Positions 32,273 to 44,650 are shown, numbered from the stretch's first letter. The stretch: 64,000 bases of DNA from Actinostola sp. cb2023 (GCA_033675265.1 JAUJYZ010001233.1:62001-126000), one strand, 5' to 3'. Program-made: numbers and translations. The notes: generated from the sequence alone by a model not told the origin.

Positions 32273-32931
32273 ATGGCGAGTGACTCCATCTATCCGCAGC
32301 TTACCGTTGCTTCGCCGCACGGAGTGCTGTCTGAAGGCCAAGACTTTCGGCTTAAGAAAATTGCCGATGTCCAAGCGGCTATCGAGACCGAACTTGGCCA
32401 CTACGAGCAGGTTCTCAAAAAATACAAACGGGCGCGCGGAGGCCTCTCGCGATGTGCGCTCTTGACCGGCACTTTCTCAGCCGTGCTGTCGGGCGGAAGC
32501 CTGGCCAGTACCCTTACAGGTTTTGGAATTGTTGCGCGTGTTCCGCTGGCGGGTGTTGCTGGCCTTCTGGGGGTCACGGCGGCGGGCGGCGGGCTGCGGG
32601 GCCGTGGCCGGTCGTCTGGACCGCAAAATAACGAAGCACGAGCGAACCGTAGAGTTGGCAAAAAGCAAACTGTCGTCGCTCGTTGACTTGATTTCGAAGG
32701 CTTTGAACGACGGAAAGGTCTCGCAGTAGGAGTTTTCATTGATAAACGCCGAACTGGTCAAGTTCCGCCAGCTCAAAGCAGAAATTCGGGCAAGAACGGT
32801 GCAACAACCACAGGAAGTCCGCGCACAGCAGGCCGCACGGAGTGCTGGGAAAACGGGGGAAACCCCGGCCGAGATCGAAAAACGAGTTCGTTTCGAGATT
32901 TTGAAAAAACTAGGGTCCGAAGGGTCCTAGT
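32273..32931 (+). pseudogene. Coiled-coil/membrane-associated protein (about 220 aa), frameshift plus TAG
   Basis: ATG 32273 begins MASDSIYPQLTVASPHGVLS. A helical part (DFRLKKIADVQAAIETELGH) leads to a hydrophobic hairpin (GIVARVPLAGVAGLLGVTA). A shift near 32595 joins RKITKHERTVELAKSKLSSL, a TAG sits at 32727-32729, and the same frame then continues INAELVKFRQLKAEIRA to the end at 32930. The two-helix membrane hairpin between coiled coils recurs in related elements, as far as I recall. Function unknown. Confidence 0.6.
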
Positions 32932-32937
32932 GAAGTT

Positions 32938-33190
32938 CGGTTACGTCACAACACCAATTCATGGCTTCGCCCGGGAGGCTGGAAAACTAACACTCCTACG
33001 TAGCGACACAGCTGTGTCGGTTACGTCACAACACTAATTCATGGCTTCGCCCGGGAGGCTGGAAAACTAACACTCCTACGTAGCGACACAGCTGTGTCGG
33101 TTACGTCACAACACCAATTCATGGCTTCGCCCGAAAGACTGGAAAAACTGAACACTCCTACGTAGCGACACAGCTGTGTCGGTTACGTCA
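32938..33190. repeat. 80-bp tandem repeat, three copies, near the right end
   Basis: Units at 32938-33017, 33018-33097 and 33098-33179 with a partial fourth. Each carries the perfect palindrome ACACAGCTGTGT and CTACGTAG, plus GGTTACGTCA. Located between the last gene and the right terminal repeat, they could be terminators, packaging sites or replication signals; nothing here decides which. Confidence 0.9.
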
Positions 33191-33394
33191 TGATAATGTA
33201 TTGAGATTTTCAATCTACGCAATAAACTGAGTGTGATGGAATTTTTATGGGGCTGGAGGTCATCATTCGGTTTTCGTTGCCGCTTCGGCGTACATGGCTT
33301 TTTGAGGCAATCCTTGTGTGCGTGAACGCGGCTTTTCCTACACAACTTTTTGGGGCAATTCTTTGTGTACGCGGCTCGAGGCCGGGCTCCGAAA
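33191..33394. other. Non-coding, right end of Polinton-like element
   Basis: No ORF with recognisable content between the 80-bp repeats and the right terminal repeat. Confidence 0.5.
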
Positions 33395-33609
33395 GTCTGA
33401 ACAAGGGCTGGGGGCCGCGGCGGGCCGATTCGCAAAGCTCCCGTATATGAGCCGGAATCGAAGCGCCGCTGGGAAGCTCGGCGCGCCGATTTGCAGCGTT
33501 CCCGCACAGGTTGTAGGTACTCGCTCTGAACAATGGTTGGGGGCCCCCATGGGGGGTGGGGGGCCCCCAACCAGAAATGTGGTCCCGAACCCCCATTCAC
33601 TATACTACT
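33395..33609 (-). repeat. Right terminal inverted repeat of the Polinton-like element
   Basis: Complement of 21184-21393, ending ...CTATACTACT at 33609 and followed by GAGCA (33610-33614). It again contains the GGGGGCCCCCATGGGGG-type inner palindrome at about 33539-33576. Confidence 0.9.
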
Positions 33610-33796
33610 GAGCACTTGCAGAATACCCTACCACGAAAAGCTACCCCCTGGAAACTTAATGGTACGCGTCTACGAATGGAATGACGAAATATGTCAGACT
33701 AATAAAGTGTTATTATAGGATAAACAGACTCTTTTCCTATTCACCCTCTATATCTTATAATTAGTATATGACAAAGTAATACAATCAAATAAACTT

Positions 33797-34120
<324 letters not shown>

Positions 34121-34395
34121 GCTAATTGCATAATCGTTGTCGGGTTGAAAATCATGAAAGCTATGACAAAAAGGAATTCTGGGAAATTAAAACTCTCAAA
34201 TAACACTGCCAAATCATCGACCTTGTTATCCAGACTTGTAGGATCTTAGTTAAATAGCTCATATACCTTTAAAACTACGAGAACATTGAATATATCTGTA
34301 TGTAATATAGCTCATGAACTGATTTACCATCCATCTTTGCGCTCTCAGCTTCTATGATTTATGATTTTCAACCCGACAACGATTATGCAATTAGC
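34121..34395. mobile_element. 275-bp MITE inside the microsatellite
   Basis: Inverted repeats of about 45 bp: GCTAATTGCATAATCGTTG at the left, CAACGATTATGCAATTAGC at the right, continuing through GGGTTGAAAATCAT. The word TATAGCTAATTGCATAATCGTT recurs as a single end near 36287. It is flanked on both sides by (TATC)n. Confidence 0.8.
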
Positions 34396-34727
<332 letters not shown>

Positions 34728-34742
34728 CACCTAATTGCAGAA

Positions 34743-35011
34743 AGGTTGTCCACCTCGGAAAAGCACATTTACACATTTACACATTTGCACATTTACACAT
34801 TTGCACTTTTACAAGCGCTGAAATACAACTATCCACCTGAAATCTTCTGTATAAGGCCGCGGCATTCTTATGGCAGTATACTTCTACTGAATCTATTGAC
34901 TCTGGGTTCCACTTGCGCAAAACAAATATACACGTGATGTTGCGAATGTGCAAATGTGTAAATGTGCAAATGTGTAAATGTGTAAATGTGCTTTTCCGAG
35001 GTGGACAACCT
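34743..35011. mobile_element. 269-bp MITE B, copy 1
   Basis: Inverted ends AGGTTGTCCACCTCGGAAAA and complement, followed inwards by alternating ACATTTACAC/ACATTTGCAC repeats. The immediate flanks (CACCTAATTGCAGAA) are also inverted. A second copy in the opposite orientation lies at 63675-63934. Confidence 0.85.
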
Positions 35012-35026
35012 TTCTGCAATTAGGTG

Positions 35027-35349
<323 letters not shown>

Positions 35350-35353
35350 GCAT

Positions 35354-35640
35354 GGCTACGCGTCAACTTGTCTACGCTTCAAACAAACAAGGGTACCGAG
35401 TGTAAGTCCGATGAAATGGTAATGAATAGAACGAAGCTTCTGATATTCGGCGTGGCTACGCGTCAACTCGTCTACGCTTCAAACAAACAGGGGTACCGAG
35501 TGTAAGTCGATGAAATGGCAATTAATAGAACGAAGCTTCTGATATTCGGCGTGGCTACGCGTCAACTCGTCTACGCTTCAAACAAACAGGGGTACCAAGT
35601 GTAAGTCCGATGAAATGGAAATTAATAGAATGAAGCTTCT
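35354..35640. repeat. 96-99-bp tandem repeat, three copies (Merlin subterminal)
   Basis: GGCTACGCGTCAAC starts each unit at 35354, 35453 and 35549, followed by GTCTACGCTTCAAACAAACA. The same start word, slightly altered, occurs inverted at about 45070-45125 and 45180-45215 near the other Merlin end. These are likely subterminal transposase sites of the Merlin element. Confidence 0.85.
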
Positions 35641-36504
35641 AATATGAGATCATATTCAATGTAGATGTAGGTGTGCTTAAAACAAGAGGGAGGCTGAGTA
35701 TAAGAGTGCTATGTTTTTTACTGAATGTCAAAAAATATTGTGATCACTGTTAAAAAGTGTTAGATGTTTACATGTGAAATAAATGATCAGCTATCTAAAA
35801 TGAACTTGTTTTGCAATGATCATTGCTATCTATACAGTCACTGCCTTGAAAAAACTTGTAGAGCTTTGCATGCATTCCCGTCAGTTATGTCCGCTTACGG
35901 GAGAGTTAATTACATTGAAAAATAAATACACCTTCTTCCCCGCGGACTTTACCGAATATATCTGTAAAAGGTCATTGCAAATTAAAGACAAATTCCATAG
36001 TCCATATTATATACGTAAACGATTTGCAAAAATTATGTAAAAGCAATATATATCAATATATCAATATATCGGGTGCATTGTGGGTAATTTTCATTATAAA
36101 ATTGATGAATAAGCCCTCTAAAGTTCTATTTTTTCAATTGTTTTTTCACATACATACTACAAATGTTAATTGGGTTTAGATTCAGGTTTAATAATAGCTA
36201 AAATCAAAGAATTAGGATTATGCAAATTACTATATATCGATATATCGATCAGTATTGGGATTTTACAGAATTTTTGCAAATCGCTGTATAGCTAATTGCA
36301 TAATCGTTAAATGATCAACTATAAGCACTTCCTTGAACTCGACATGTGATGTCTTTGGCGTCAGTTATAACATACTGAAAGAAATCCTATTGTGTTTTAT
36401 ATGAAAGAAAAGATCAGTTAGAACATTTTTGAAATGTTACATTTGTAGATTTTTTTTACGTCAGTTAGAAAACATTGAAACAGATCCTCCCCTTTATGAA
36501 TATA
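35641..36504. other. Merlin interior, non-coding
   Basis: AT-rich with tandem ATATCAATAT/ATATCGATAT words at 36045-36075 and 36230-36250. No domain found. Confidence 0.45.
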
Positions 36505-37395
36505 TCACCAAATAAATTCTGCGAGATAACTGGAGTACTGGTTTTGCTTTACTCCAAACTTGGGTAAATTGGCTTTCAAGTGCCTCCAGTGTCCTTCTAT
36601 TTTGTTCGAATGTTGCCCTTGCTCGTTGACATACTCAACTGAGTGATTCACAGTTGCGTGATGATAGCCATGCTTCTCTAGATTTATGTACGATTTCCAA
36701 CAGTCGGAAATGACTAGTGTAATTCCTGGCTCAATCCATTTTTTAATCAGTGGCAGGAGCACTGCTTCTGACCGGGCTGGAACTGGCACAAGGAAGCATT
36801 TGCGTGAGTACTCTTCTATCCCTCCAAATACCCACTGCCCTTCTACGTGATGGCCACGATGATATTTCCTTTTTCCAAATAGGCTTTCGTCGATTTGAAC
36901 GACTTTTCCCTCCCCTCCAATCTTTTCACTATCCTGCATAATGATTACGTCGCAAACTTCTCTGCAAAAAGAGTCCCAATCTACTGCTGTGTGTGTAGCT
37001 AGGGATAACTGTTGCATTATCTGGAAAAAGCCCAACCCACCCTTGTGGACCTCAAAAGTGCAATTATAAATCTGATTGGTGGCATCATAACTCTTTGTAC
37101 CTTGAAGCAGTCCGGTCCAAGATCACTTCGAAGCACATCCCTAGAGGAATCAAAAAGCTGCTGCCGAGGAACTCTCGTCCTTTGGCAAATTGGTATCAGT
37201 GAGGGTGCCACGGCAACCAAGACCATCAGAAATTTTTGTGAAAAAAGATCCAGCTGTGATAGCATGGGAGTCCGCGGGAAGTCTAGTAGCCAGAGATGTA
37301 TATACCACAAAATATGCACTTCCAGTCCATTCGTCAGTTGGGCGAGTACTGAAGCGTGCATTAGTATGTGGAGGTCATGTGGCTTTTTCGATTAA
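36505..37395 (-). pseudogene. Merlin (IS1016/IS1595-like) DDE transposase, N-terminus broken
   Basis: It would excise and insert the Merlin element. The frame 37035-36505 (176 residues) holds the catalytic core: QIDES with Asp49, FGKRKYHRG, WVFGGIEEYSRKC, then VISDCWKSY with Asp111, HHATVNHSVEYVNEQG and NKIEGHW with Glu147, so a full DDE triad. The N-terminal part expected in this family (about 100 more residues) should lie at 37036-37395, but only scrambled frames remain (FKVQRVMMPPIRF, LGLDFFSQKFL). I consider it a 5'-decayed transposase. The core lies inside the 24-kb element whose GG ends and 8-bp duplication fit Merlin. Confidence 0.8.
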
Positions 37396-38543
37396 TTAAA
37401 ATCAGTGTGAGATAGACTATTTTTGTTGTATATAGAGTCAATAAATCATCAATTGTAACAGTTCAGTAGTTATGTATAGAAAAATAAGAAGAACTGGTCT
37501 GACCGGATAAAAATAAACACTCATTATTACAAGAAGCCGTTGATATTGCTTATAATGCCAATTTCCAATAAATATAATATTACAAACTACAAGCGTTTTG
37601 CTTTGAGATATCTTCATGATTGATGTGAAGAACAGTATGGGATTTTATTCCCATACTGTTATAACGCGTTCTAAACTAAATTGCGTTTTTCCAAAGTTGT
37701 AAAATTCAGTGTGAGTTCTACATTTCTCACTGAAAATAAAGCCGTTCCTGCAAGAATGCTATAACCGCAATGACAGTTAAGTGTCATTGTCTGAGAAAAC
37801 CGGGCAGAGTTGAAAGATGGGGGTCGGCCGATTCCTTTCAAATTGCTATCATTTATTACCTATAGGAATAGATTAAGAATGGTCGTATTTAAAGTTTGGT
37901 TCAGGCTTTTGCTCGAAAGTTGACCACCCCCCCCTTGTTTTGCATCAAAATCGCCCTGAAAGACGCTAAAATTTCGGGTCACTTTGGCGCTCTGTAAAAC
38001 TCATATTACATGATTTTCTATGATACATTTAGTTTGGTTGTGATATTTAGCCTATGTAGAGCTGGGTTACATGCAATAATGGCAAATTTTCGAAAAACAT
38101 CTTATTTTCACTTCGAGTTAAAAGTCAGTTGTCGACGGCCTTCGGCGGTCGACTAAATTTAAGCCATTTTATGGAGGTCCGTTCTTAAAAGTGCGGCAGT
38201 TTATTTTCTTACTTTAGACATTTTTAACAAGTTTATTCTTTCCTTTCTTGATTTCCAAAAACTCTTACTCGGATATTTTCAACGACTTCGCGTGAGCAGC
38301 CTCCGACTCTTCAAGGTAGTCGGCTCTTTTCCCGTCAAATTTTGTTTGTTTATCATCAATAAGTCGGACTTGGTTCTTCGTATACTGTCTTTTTAACCGC
38401 AAGCCACTCTTTAGTGCTTTAAAAGACCTTAAAATATTTCAAGAACATGATAAAAGGTAAATAGCTTCGTTTCACACATACTAATTAAGTCAATAAACAC
38501 TCAGTCAGTCAATTTCAGCAGATTGTGTGACAGAAGTGTTTGA

Positions 38544-38882
38544 CCCAGGGGGGGTACTCAGGGGTATCAGTGACGGGGAGGTGCGAATGAGGCCAAACAT
38601 CTTAACCCAAAAAAAGTCCATTACGCAAAATCAAGACCCCAAAAAAAGTCCAACGGCCCAAAATCGTAACCCCAAAAAAGTCCAATTTTTCTCCGCATAA
38701 AATCATAACGGTAGGATATCATTTTTATCAACCCCAAAAAAAGTCCTTGACAAAATCTTTATATCAGAAAAAGTCCACCAGAAAAATAAAAACCCCAAAA
38801 AAGTCCCAAGCCCCGAATTTCAAACCCAAAAAAAGCCTTCGCACCTCCCCGTCACTGATACCCCTGAGTACCCCCCCCTGGG
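38544..38882. mobile_element. 339-bp MITE with 8-bp duplication (hAT-like), copy 1
   Basis: Ends CCCAGGGGGGGTACTCAGG and complement. GTGTTTGA directly outside both ends (38536-38543 and 38883-38890). The interior repeats ACCCCAAAAAAAGTCC. The right arm of the host element still shows the uninterrupted sequence at about 42009-42023. A second copy lies at 58687-59003. Confidence 0.9.
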
Positions 38883-39107
38883 GTGTTTGATCGCGATTTT
38901 GCAGGGAAAACAAGGGTTTCAAGCTCTCTCTATGTACAACATATTACAATCCAATCAAAAGAAATATATGTAATGCCTAGATGGATTTATTCAGTAAATA
39001 TACCATTATTAAACATTTGAGAGTTCGTCCGCAAATCATCATTTAGAATCTGTATGTCAACAGCAACACGTACTGAATGAATACTAATTACTTCATTGAA
39101 CATGTTC

Positions 39108-40375
39108 ATGCAATGACTTTGCAACAATATCGATATTTCTTACAACATTGCCGTGAAATAATCTGCTTCATTATCATTAAAATGGAATCAAAATTTTGTA
39201 TTTGATTTATCACAGAGTAATTCAGGACAATTAATAGTTATTAGTGTTTTAATTTCAAGATTACACAGTCGTACAAATGAACGTTACTGAGTGGTTATCT
39301 GAAATAAATAATTGTTACAATTGTCTCGTGTGTATGAGAAACTCATGTGTTTCACTATGGATATATCGATCATTTGTTCGTTTTCATCTGAAAGTTCACG
39401 GTGCAGTTCTGTTAGTAGGGTCTGGGCTATACGGGGGCGTGCCGCTGGACAGGATATCGGTTTTTGACTGGGTATATAATGTTATGTGAGTCTGTCCTAA
39501 ACAGGGTATGGTAATGCACGATTGTCGTCGGTGATGAATTTTTGTGTACTGTATCAGTAGAACTGCCAGACAGAAGACAGTATTTTGTCCTTTGTCATAG
39601 GGTCATAAAATAGAGGGTGTTGTCCTAGACAGGGTGGATATTTTAGTATATATATTTTGTCCTAAACAGGACCAGGGTTTCAAACCCTCAGCGGCACCCC
39701 TATACCCAAACATGGGTCAAGTGAGTTTTTTAATCTACTAGTCATTAGCTTAGTTTTTTCTAAGAAAAAACAAATGGGTACTTTTAGGCCAGTTTTCGCG
39801 TGAGTTAGACATAACGATAATAGTTTTCACGGTTTTCACGTGAAGGCTGCCACCAGTGCAGCCGAAACGTCATTTGAACCATTATTTCATTACGCGTGAA
39901 AACTGAAAAAACTATTATCGTTAAAGAACACTTATATATATTCCTTTGATTTTCAAATGTACAAAACACTGAACATTACTCTAAAACATGAATTGCTTGT
40001 ATGTGGTATAAACAGTTAACGATTATGATTTTTATTCCTATCTTTTCTCATTTTCTGATTTGGTTATCTGGATGGGAGAATGTGGAGGGGAGGGGAGGGG
40101 TGGTTTCGACGCCGTAAATTGTTGATTTTGGTACTGTACCTTATTTTTAATTTATGCGCTTCCGTTATTGTCAAGAACAGGTGTTAAACCATCTGTAGTT
40201 TATAGCAGTTTCTATAGCCTGGCTTTGACTGTAGTGCACCTCTCAAACTCCTCGCGGCACGTCTCCCGCCTGCTCCCTACCCCATCTCCCCCTCCTCCCT
40301 CCCCCCTCCCCCGTCCCGCTTCCCCTTCCTCCTTCCCCCCCCCGTTCCCCCTCCTCCTTTTCCCATCCCCCCTCT
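39108..40375. other. Interior of the TTAA element, non-coding
   Basis: Three scattered TGTCCTAAACAGGG-like words lie at about 39491, 39626 and 39660. A palindrome at about 39806-39924 pairs AACGATAATAGTTTT with AAACTATTATCGTT. A C/T-rich tract lies at 40260-40378. No domain-bearing ORF. Confidence 0.5.
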
Positions 40376-40665
40376 AGGGAGCAATGGTGGCCGAGTGGTG
40401 AGAGCATTCGCCTCTCATGAAACGCTGTGGTGCCTGGTTCAATTCACGAATCGGGCACTTCATGTGAGTTGAGTTTGTCAGTTCGTTCTCTCCCTTGTTT
40501 CGAGGGTTTTTCTTTTGGTACTCCGGTTTTCCTCCCTCATTAAAAACGAACTAGTGAGATGAGCGTTGGGTGTATAGTACATAATAGAGAATGTAGTAAG
40601 AAATGAGTGTTGAGAGTCGTGTCCCAAATTAGCAGTAATGCTAGATCGATTGACACGTTGAATTA
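40376..40665 (+). mobile_element. tRNA-derived SINE
   Basis: The internal RNA polymerase III promoter is readable: A box TGGCCGAGTGGT at 40388-40399 and B box GGTTCAATTC at 40436-40445, correctly spaced (about 37 bp). After the tRNA-like head comes a body with GAGTTGAGTTTG and GGTACTCCGGTTTTCC, words I associate with a SINE widespread in corals. It ends near an A-rich tail at about 40660. No clear duplication. Confidence 0.65.
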
Positions 40666-40792
40666 AAAAAAGTAATTTTATTCCAAACACCCTCCTCCCC
40701 CTTCCCCGCCCACCGTTCCTCCTTCCCCTCCCCCTCCCCTTTCCTCCCCCACCCATTTCCTCCCCCAACGCACGCTCCAATAGCGCCAGATA

Positions 40793-41088
40793 CCACAGGG
40801 CCCCCTAATTAAATAATAATTTCACAAAAATGCTAATAAAAGAATAAAAGTAATTATATCGCTTTTTGTTTTTCTTTGTCACGCGCGCGCGTGGTACACC
40901 GCGATACACCGCGCGCGCGCGCGTGATAAAGAAAAACAAAAAACGATATAATGTAATATAATTTGTAATTTTAGCTGGAAACGTTCATTATGCTGAGTTT
41001 TAATCAAACAAAGCTTTTTCTCTATAATTACTTTTATTCTTTTACTAGCATTTTTGTGAAATTATTGATGAATTAGGGGGCCCTGTGG
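40793..41088. mobile_element. 296-bp MITE with 5-bp duplication AGATA
   Basis: CCACAGGGCCCCCTAATT at 40793 pairs with AATTAGGGGGCCCTGTGG ending at 41088; AGATA at 40788-40792 and 41089-41093. The pairing runs on through AATTTCACAAAAATGCTA. An inner hairpin (about 40855-40950) pairs TTTTTGTTTTTCTTT around alternating CGCGCGCG blocks. Confidence 0.85.
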
Positions 41089-41093
41089 AGATA

Positions 41094-41797
41094 CCCTTCT
41101 TTTCCTGCGGGTAACTGCGGCTTGCATAACCAGTTGTGACATAAGCGTTTCTGAAAAGCTCCGTTTTTGCACCAAATATAGATCCAGGCGCAGATCCAGA
41201 CCGGTTTACGCCGTTTTTCGGAGAACGGTCAATTTTTTCAAAGTAAGAGTAATATATATATAGCTCTCTTGAATGTTTAATTTATTCATAAAAAGGTACA
41301 TATACAAAAACTGCCGGTTCGGGAAACGGTCACATCTTTTCCTGGATCTGAGACCTGCATGCGGCGTTTTCAAACGTCTCCACTTTTGATAGCGTTTTCG
41401 AAAACCTCCGTTTTCATCTATGTTTTCATTTGATTGTTTGTCAGTGGAATGCGCTATATAAGAACCGACATATTATTATTATTAGTGGACGATCGCTAAA
41501 AACGGATAAAAAAGTATGCGTTTTCAAACGAAAACGGATTAGTGTGGACGGGGCCGGCTCAGTGCGTGGACTGACGCAATATGAGACTGGACATCAACTG
41601 GACAGTAGAGAGATTGGCTGGTGAGAGTTCACTATTATAGTCCAGTTATGTCTGTAACTGAACACACTAGTTTGTTGATTTGTTGTATCAAATCATTTTT
41701 AACTCACTGGATTACAAGATATTACAATACTATTGTATCAGCAATCCAATGCTACTTTAACGGTGAATACAGCCAAATTTAAATTAGTGATGCGTGA
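41094..41797. other. Interior of the TTAA element, non-coding
   Basis: Contains CGTTTTC/GAAAACG words (about 41360-41550) ending GTGGACGGGG, typical of the end of a decayed DNA transposon. No ORF of note. Confidence 0.4.
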
Positions 41798-42814
41798 CCA
41801 TGTTCAATGAAGTAATTAGTATTCATTTAGTGTTGCTGTTGACATACAGATTCTAAATGATGATTTGCGGACGAACTCTCAAATGTTTAATAATGGTATA
41901 TTTACTGAATAAATCCATCTAGGCATTACATATATTTCTTTTGATTGGATTGTAATATGTTGTACATAGAGAGAGCTTGAAACCCTTGTTTTCCCTGCAA
42001 AATCGCGATCACACACTTCTGTCACACAATCATATCTGCTGAAATTGACTGACTGAGTGTTTATTGACTTAATTAGTATGTGTGAAACGAAGCTATTTAC
42101 CTTTTATCATGTTCTTGTAAGATTTTAAGATCTTTTAAAGCACTAAAGAGTGGCTTGCGGTTAAAAAGACAGTATACGAAGAACCAAGTCCGACTTATTG
42201 ATGATAAACAAACAAAATTTGACGGGAAAAGAGCCGACTACCTTGAAGAGTCGGAGGCTGCTCACGCGAAGTCGTTGAAAATATCCGAGTAAGAGTTTTT
42301 GGAAATTAAGAAAGGAAAGAATAAACTTGTTAAAAATGGCTAAATTAAGAAAATAAACTGCCGCACTTTTAAGAACGGACCTCCATAAAATGGCTTAAAT
42401 TTAGTCGACCGCCGAAGGCCGTCGACAACTGACTTTTAACTCGAAGTGAAAATAAGATGTTTTTCGAAAATTTGCCATTATTGCATGTAACCCAGCTCTA
42501 CATAGGCTAAATATCACAACCAAACTAAATGTATCATAGAAAATCATGTAATATGAGTTTTAGGGGGGGGGGGGGGGGGTGGTCAACTTTCGAGCAAAAG
42601 CCTGAACCAAACTTTAAATACGAACATTCTTAATCTATTCCTATAGGTAATAAATGATAGCAATTTGAAAGGAATCGGCCGACCCCCATCTTTCAACTCT
42701 GCCCGGTTTTCTCAGACAATGACACTTAAAGTGCTTCCGTAATGGCCCATGAAATTCAACATCAATATTTTGCCTTCCGCACAAAATGAGGAAACTTGTC
42801 CGCTCAAAAAAGAG

Positions 42815-44650
42815 CGTCCGAGTGGATAACCCTTTTCACAAGCTCATAAAAAGATTCCAAAGTTTGGAACCTTTTTCTAAACTCATGAATATGTCGAGTG
42901 GATAGCCATTTTCACAAGCTCATAAAAAGGTTCCAAAGTTTGGAACCTTTTTCTAAACTCATGAATATTTCGAGTGGATAGCCATTTTCACAAGCTCATA
43001 AAAAGGTTCCAAAGTTTGGAACCTTTTTCTAAACTCATGAATATGTCGAGTGGATAGCCATTTTCACAAGCTCAGGAAAAAGTTCCGTATAAACTCGTAT
43101 AGAGCAGTCACATTAAATATAATACAGCAAAAAAATACATCCAAAAATATTTGAAGTTATTTATTATTATTGCGTAAACATGATTATGTAGAGGTCTGTT
43201 TTGCCATATAATATACCGGCCGACATTAAACGGGTAACTTGTTTGAGAAATATCTCTTCACTAACATTGATATAAGTATCACTATAAATATAATCTGAGT
43301 TGCGAAATATCTAGACAAATTCTCAAGAGTAAATTATTATTAAATTAGTTCATTATTAGTCAACATGCATGTCGAGTGACACAACGCCAGCTGTCGAGTG
43401 TAACAGTCGTCTTTAAAACAGCATTTGTACGTTCTTACGGCATTTCGTTCTCTTTGTTTGCCTCTAGATCTCTATTAGTGTCGTAGGTTTCTCCTCGATG
43501 TGGCTACATCTGTATAAAGACAGATCAAATTAAACTGTTTTTATAGCTCATATAAATATAAAGTGATTTGACAGATCAACGACCAACGGGCATTAAAGAA
43601 TGTATAAACATGGGTAGCGTTCGTTACATATCGTTATATTGGAATCATCATGTTTTGAATTATACCTGGATATGTTAGTAACGGTTCTCACTGGAAGTAG
43701 TCCTCAATGCTGTTACCAAAACGGCAAAATATATCAAATTGTACCAGATCTTCATAGCACAAACATGACTCACTGCATGTGTCTTTGTATGCCTAAGGAT
43801 TAAAAGTTATTTGTCGTGATTGGCTGGATTGAATTTGAACCGGATACGGTTTTAGCATAATTAGCTAGTGCCCCGAGTTCACGTCATGTGTCCAGGTCAC
43901 TGCTAGTCTCAAGCCAGAGTCGTTTGCCGTTAATTTTGCTCTTCGCCGTTTCTGTTTAGACTTTCAGCAGCATTGAGGACTACAGAACTTCCAGTGAGTA
44001 CCGTTTACTAACATATATATCCAGGTGTCGGATTCATTGATGATTCCAATATAACGACATATGTTCAAATAACTTTATACATGCATGTGTATATTCAGTC
44101 TCGGATTTCTATGAGCTAAAACAGTTTTATCTATATCTTCATACAGATCAGTTTAGCAATATCGAGGAGAAGCATACGACACTAGTGTTTAAGAGAGGCA
44201 AACAAAGAGAACGAGATGCAGTAAGGACGTACAAATTCTGTTTTTCAGTTTTTAAAAACGACTTTTTTTATGGCAAAGCAGACTGCTCTGTATAATTATG
44301 TTTACGTAATAAAATAACTTCAAATATTCTTGGATGTATATTTTGCTGTATTATACGGAAAAACCTTTCTGGGAGCTTTTTATTGTGAAAATGGCTCTCT
44401 ACTCGACATATTCATGAGTTTAGAAAAAGGTTCCAAAACTTGGGAAAACCTCGACATTTTATGAGATTGTGAAAATGGCTATCTACTCGACATATTCATG
44501 AGTTTAGAAAAAGGTTCCAAACTTTGGAACCTTTTTATGAGATTGTGAAAATGGCTATCTACTCGACATATTCATGAGTTTAGAAAAAGGTTCCAAACTT
44601 TGGAACCTTTTTATGAGCTTGTGAAATTGGCTATCTACTCGACAAAATAG
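42815..44650. mobile_element. Foldback element with tandemly repeated ends
   Basis: The left side has three units of about 78 bp (42815, 42893, 42970 and a partial at 43047), each with the near-palindrome AGGTTCCAAAGTTTGGAACCT. The right side (about 44375-44645) has three inverted units. The pairing continues inwards (ACATGATTATGTAGAG at about 43176 against its complement at about 44296). No coding content. Boundaries are approximate and no duplication was found. Confidence 0.75.

Larger units (their letters stand above)
21184..33609. mobile_element. Polinton/adintovirus-like element (12.4 kb), decayed
   Basis: Bounded by inverted repeats (21184-21393 and 33395-33609) that begin AGTAGTATAGTGAA, with GAGCA directly outside both ends (21179-21183 and 33610-33614). 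It encodes protein-primed-type DNA polymerase B, a retrovirus-like integrase and a probable double-jelly-roll capsid protein, the hallmark set of Polintons and adintoviruses. The ends are much more GC-rich than the surrounding LINE and Merlin DNA. A 5-bp duplication is shorter than the 6 bp usual for Polintons. Most long genes are broken, so this is an old endogenous copy. Confidence 0.85.
37781..42725. mobile_element. 4.9-kb TTAA-flanked element with arms of about 0.95 kb
   Basis: TTAA at 37777-37780 and 42726-42729. Ends begin GTGTCATTGTCTGAG and match as inverted repeats through GGGCAGAGTTGAAAGATGGG. The pairing continues about 950 bp to about 39107 on the left and from about 41798 on the right, except for the MITE at 38544-38882, which is absent from the right arm. 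The interior holds a SINE, a 296-bp MITE and low complexity, but no transposase. TTAA duplications again suggest piggyBac-type mobilisation. Confidence 0.85.

Noticed and set aside
20189..33609. LINE plus Polinton as one giant hybrid element
   Set aside because: Separate target duplications (14, 8 and 5 bp) and clean ORF phase show independent insertions.
40376..40460. Functional tRNA gene
   Set aside because: A and B boxes are fine, but the acceptor stem does not close and the sequence runs into a SINE body.
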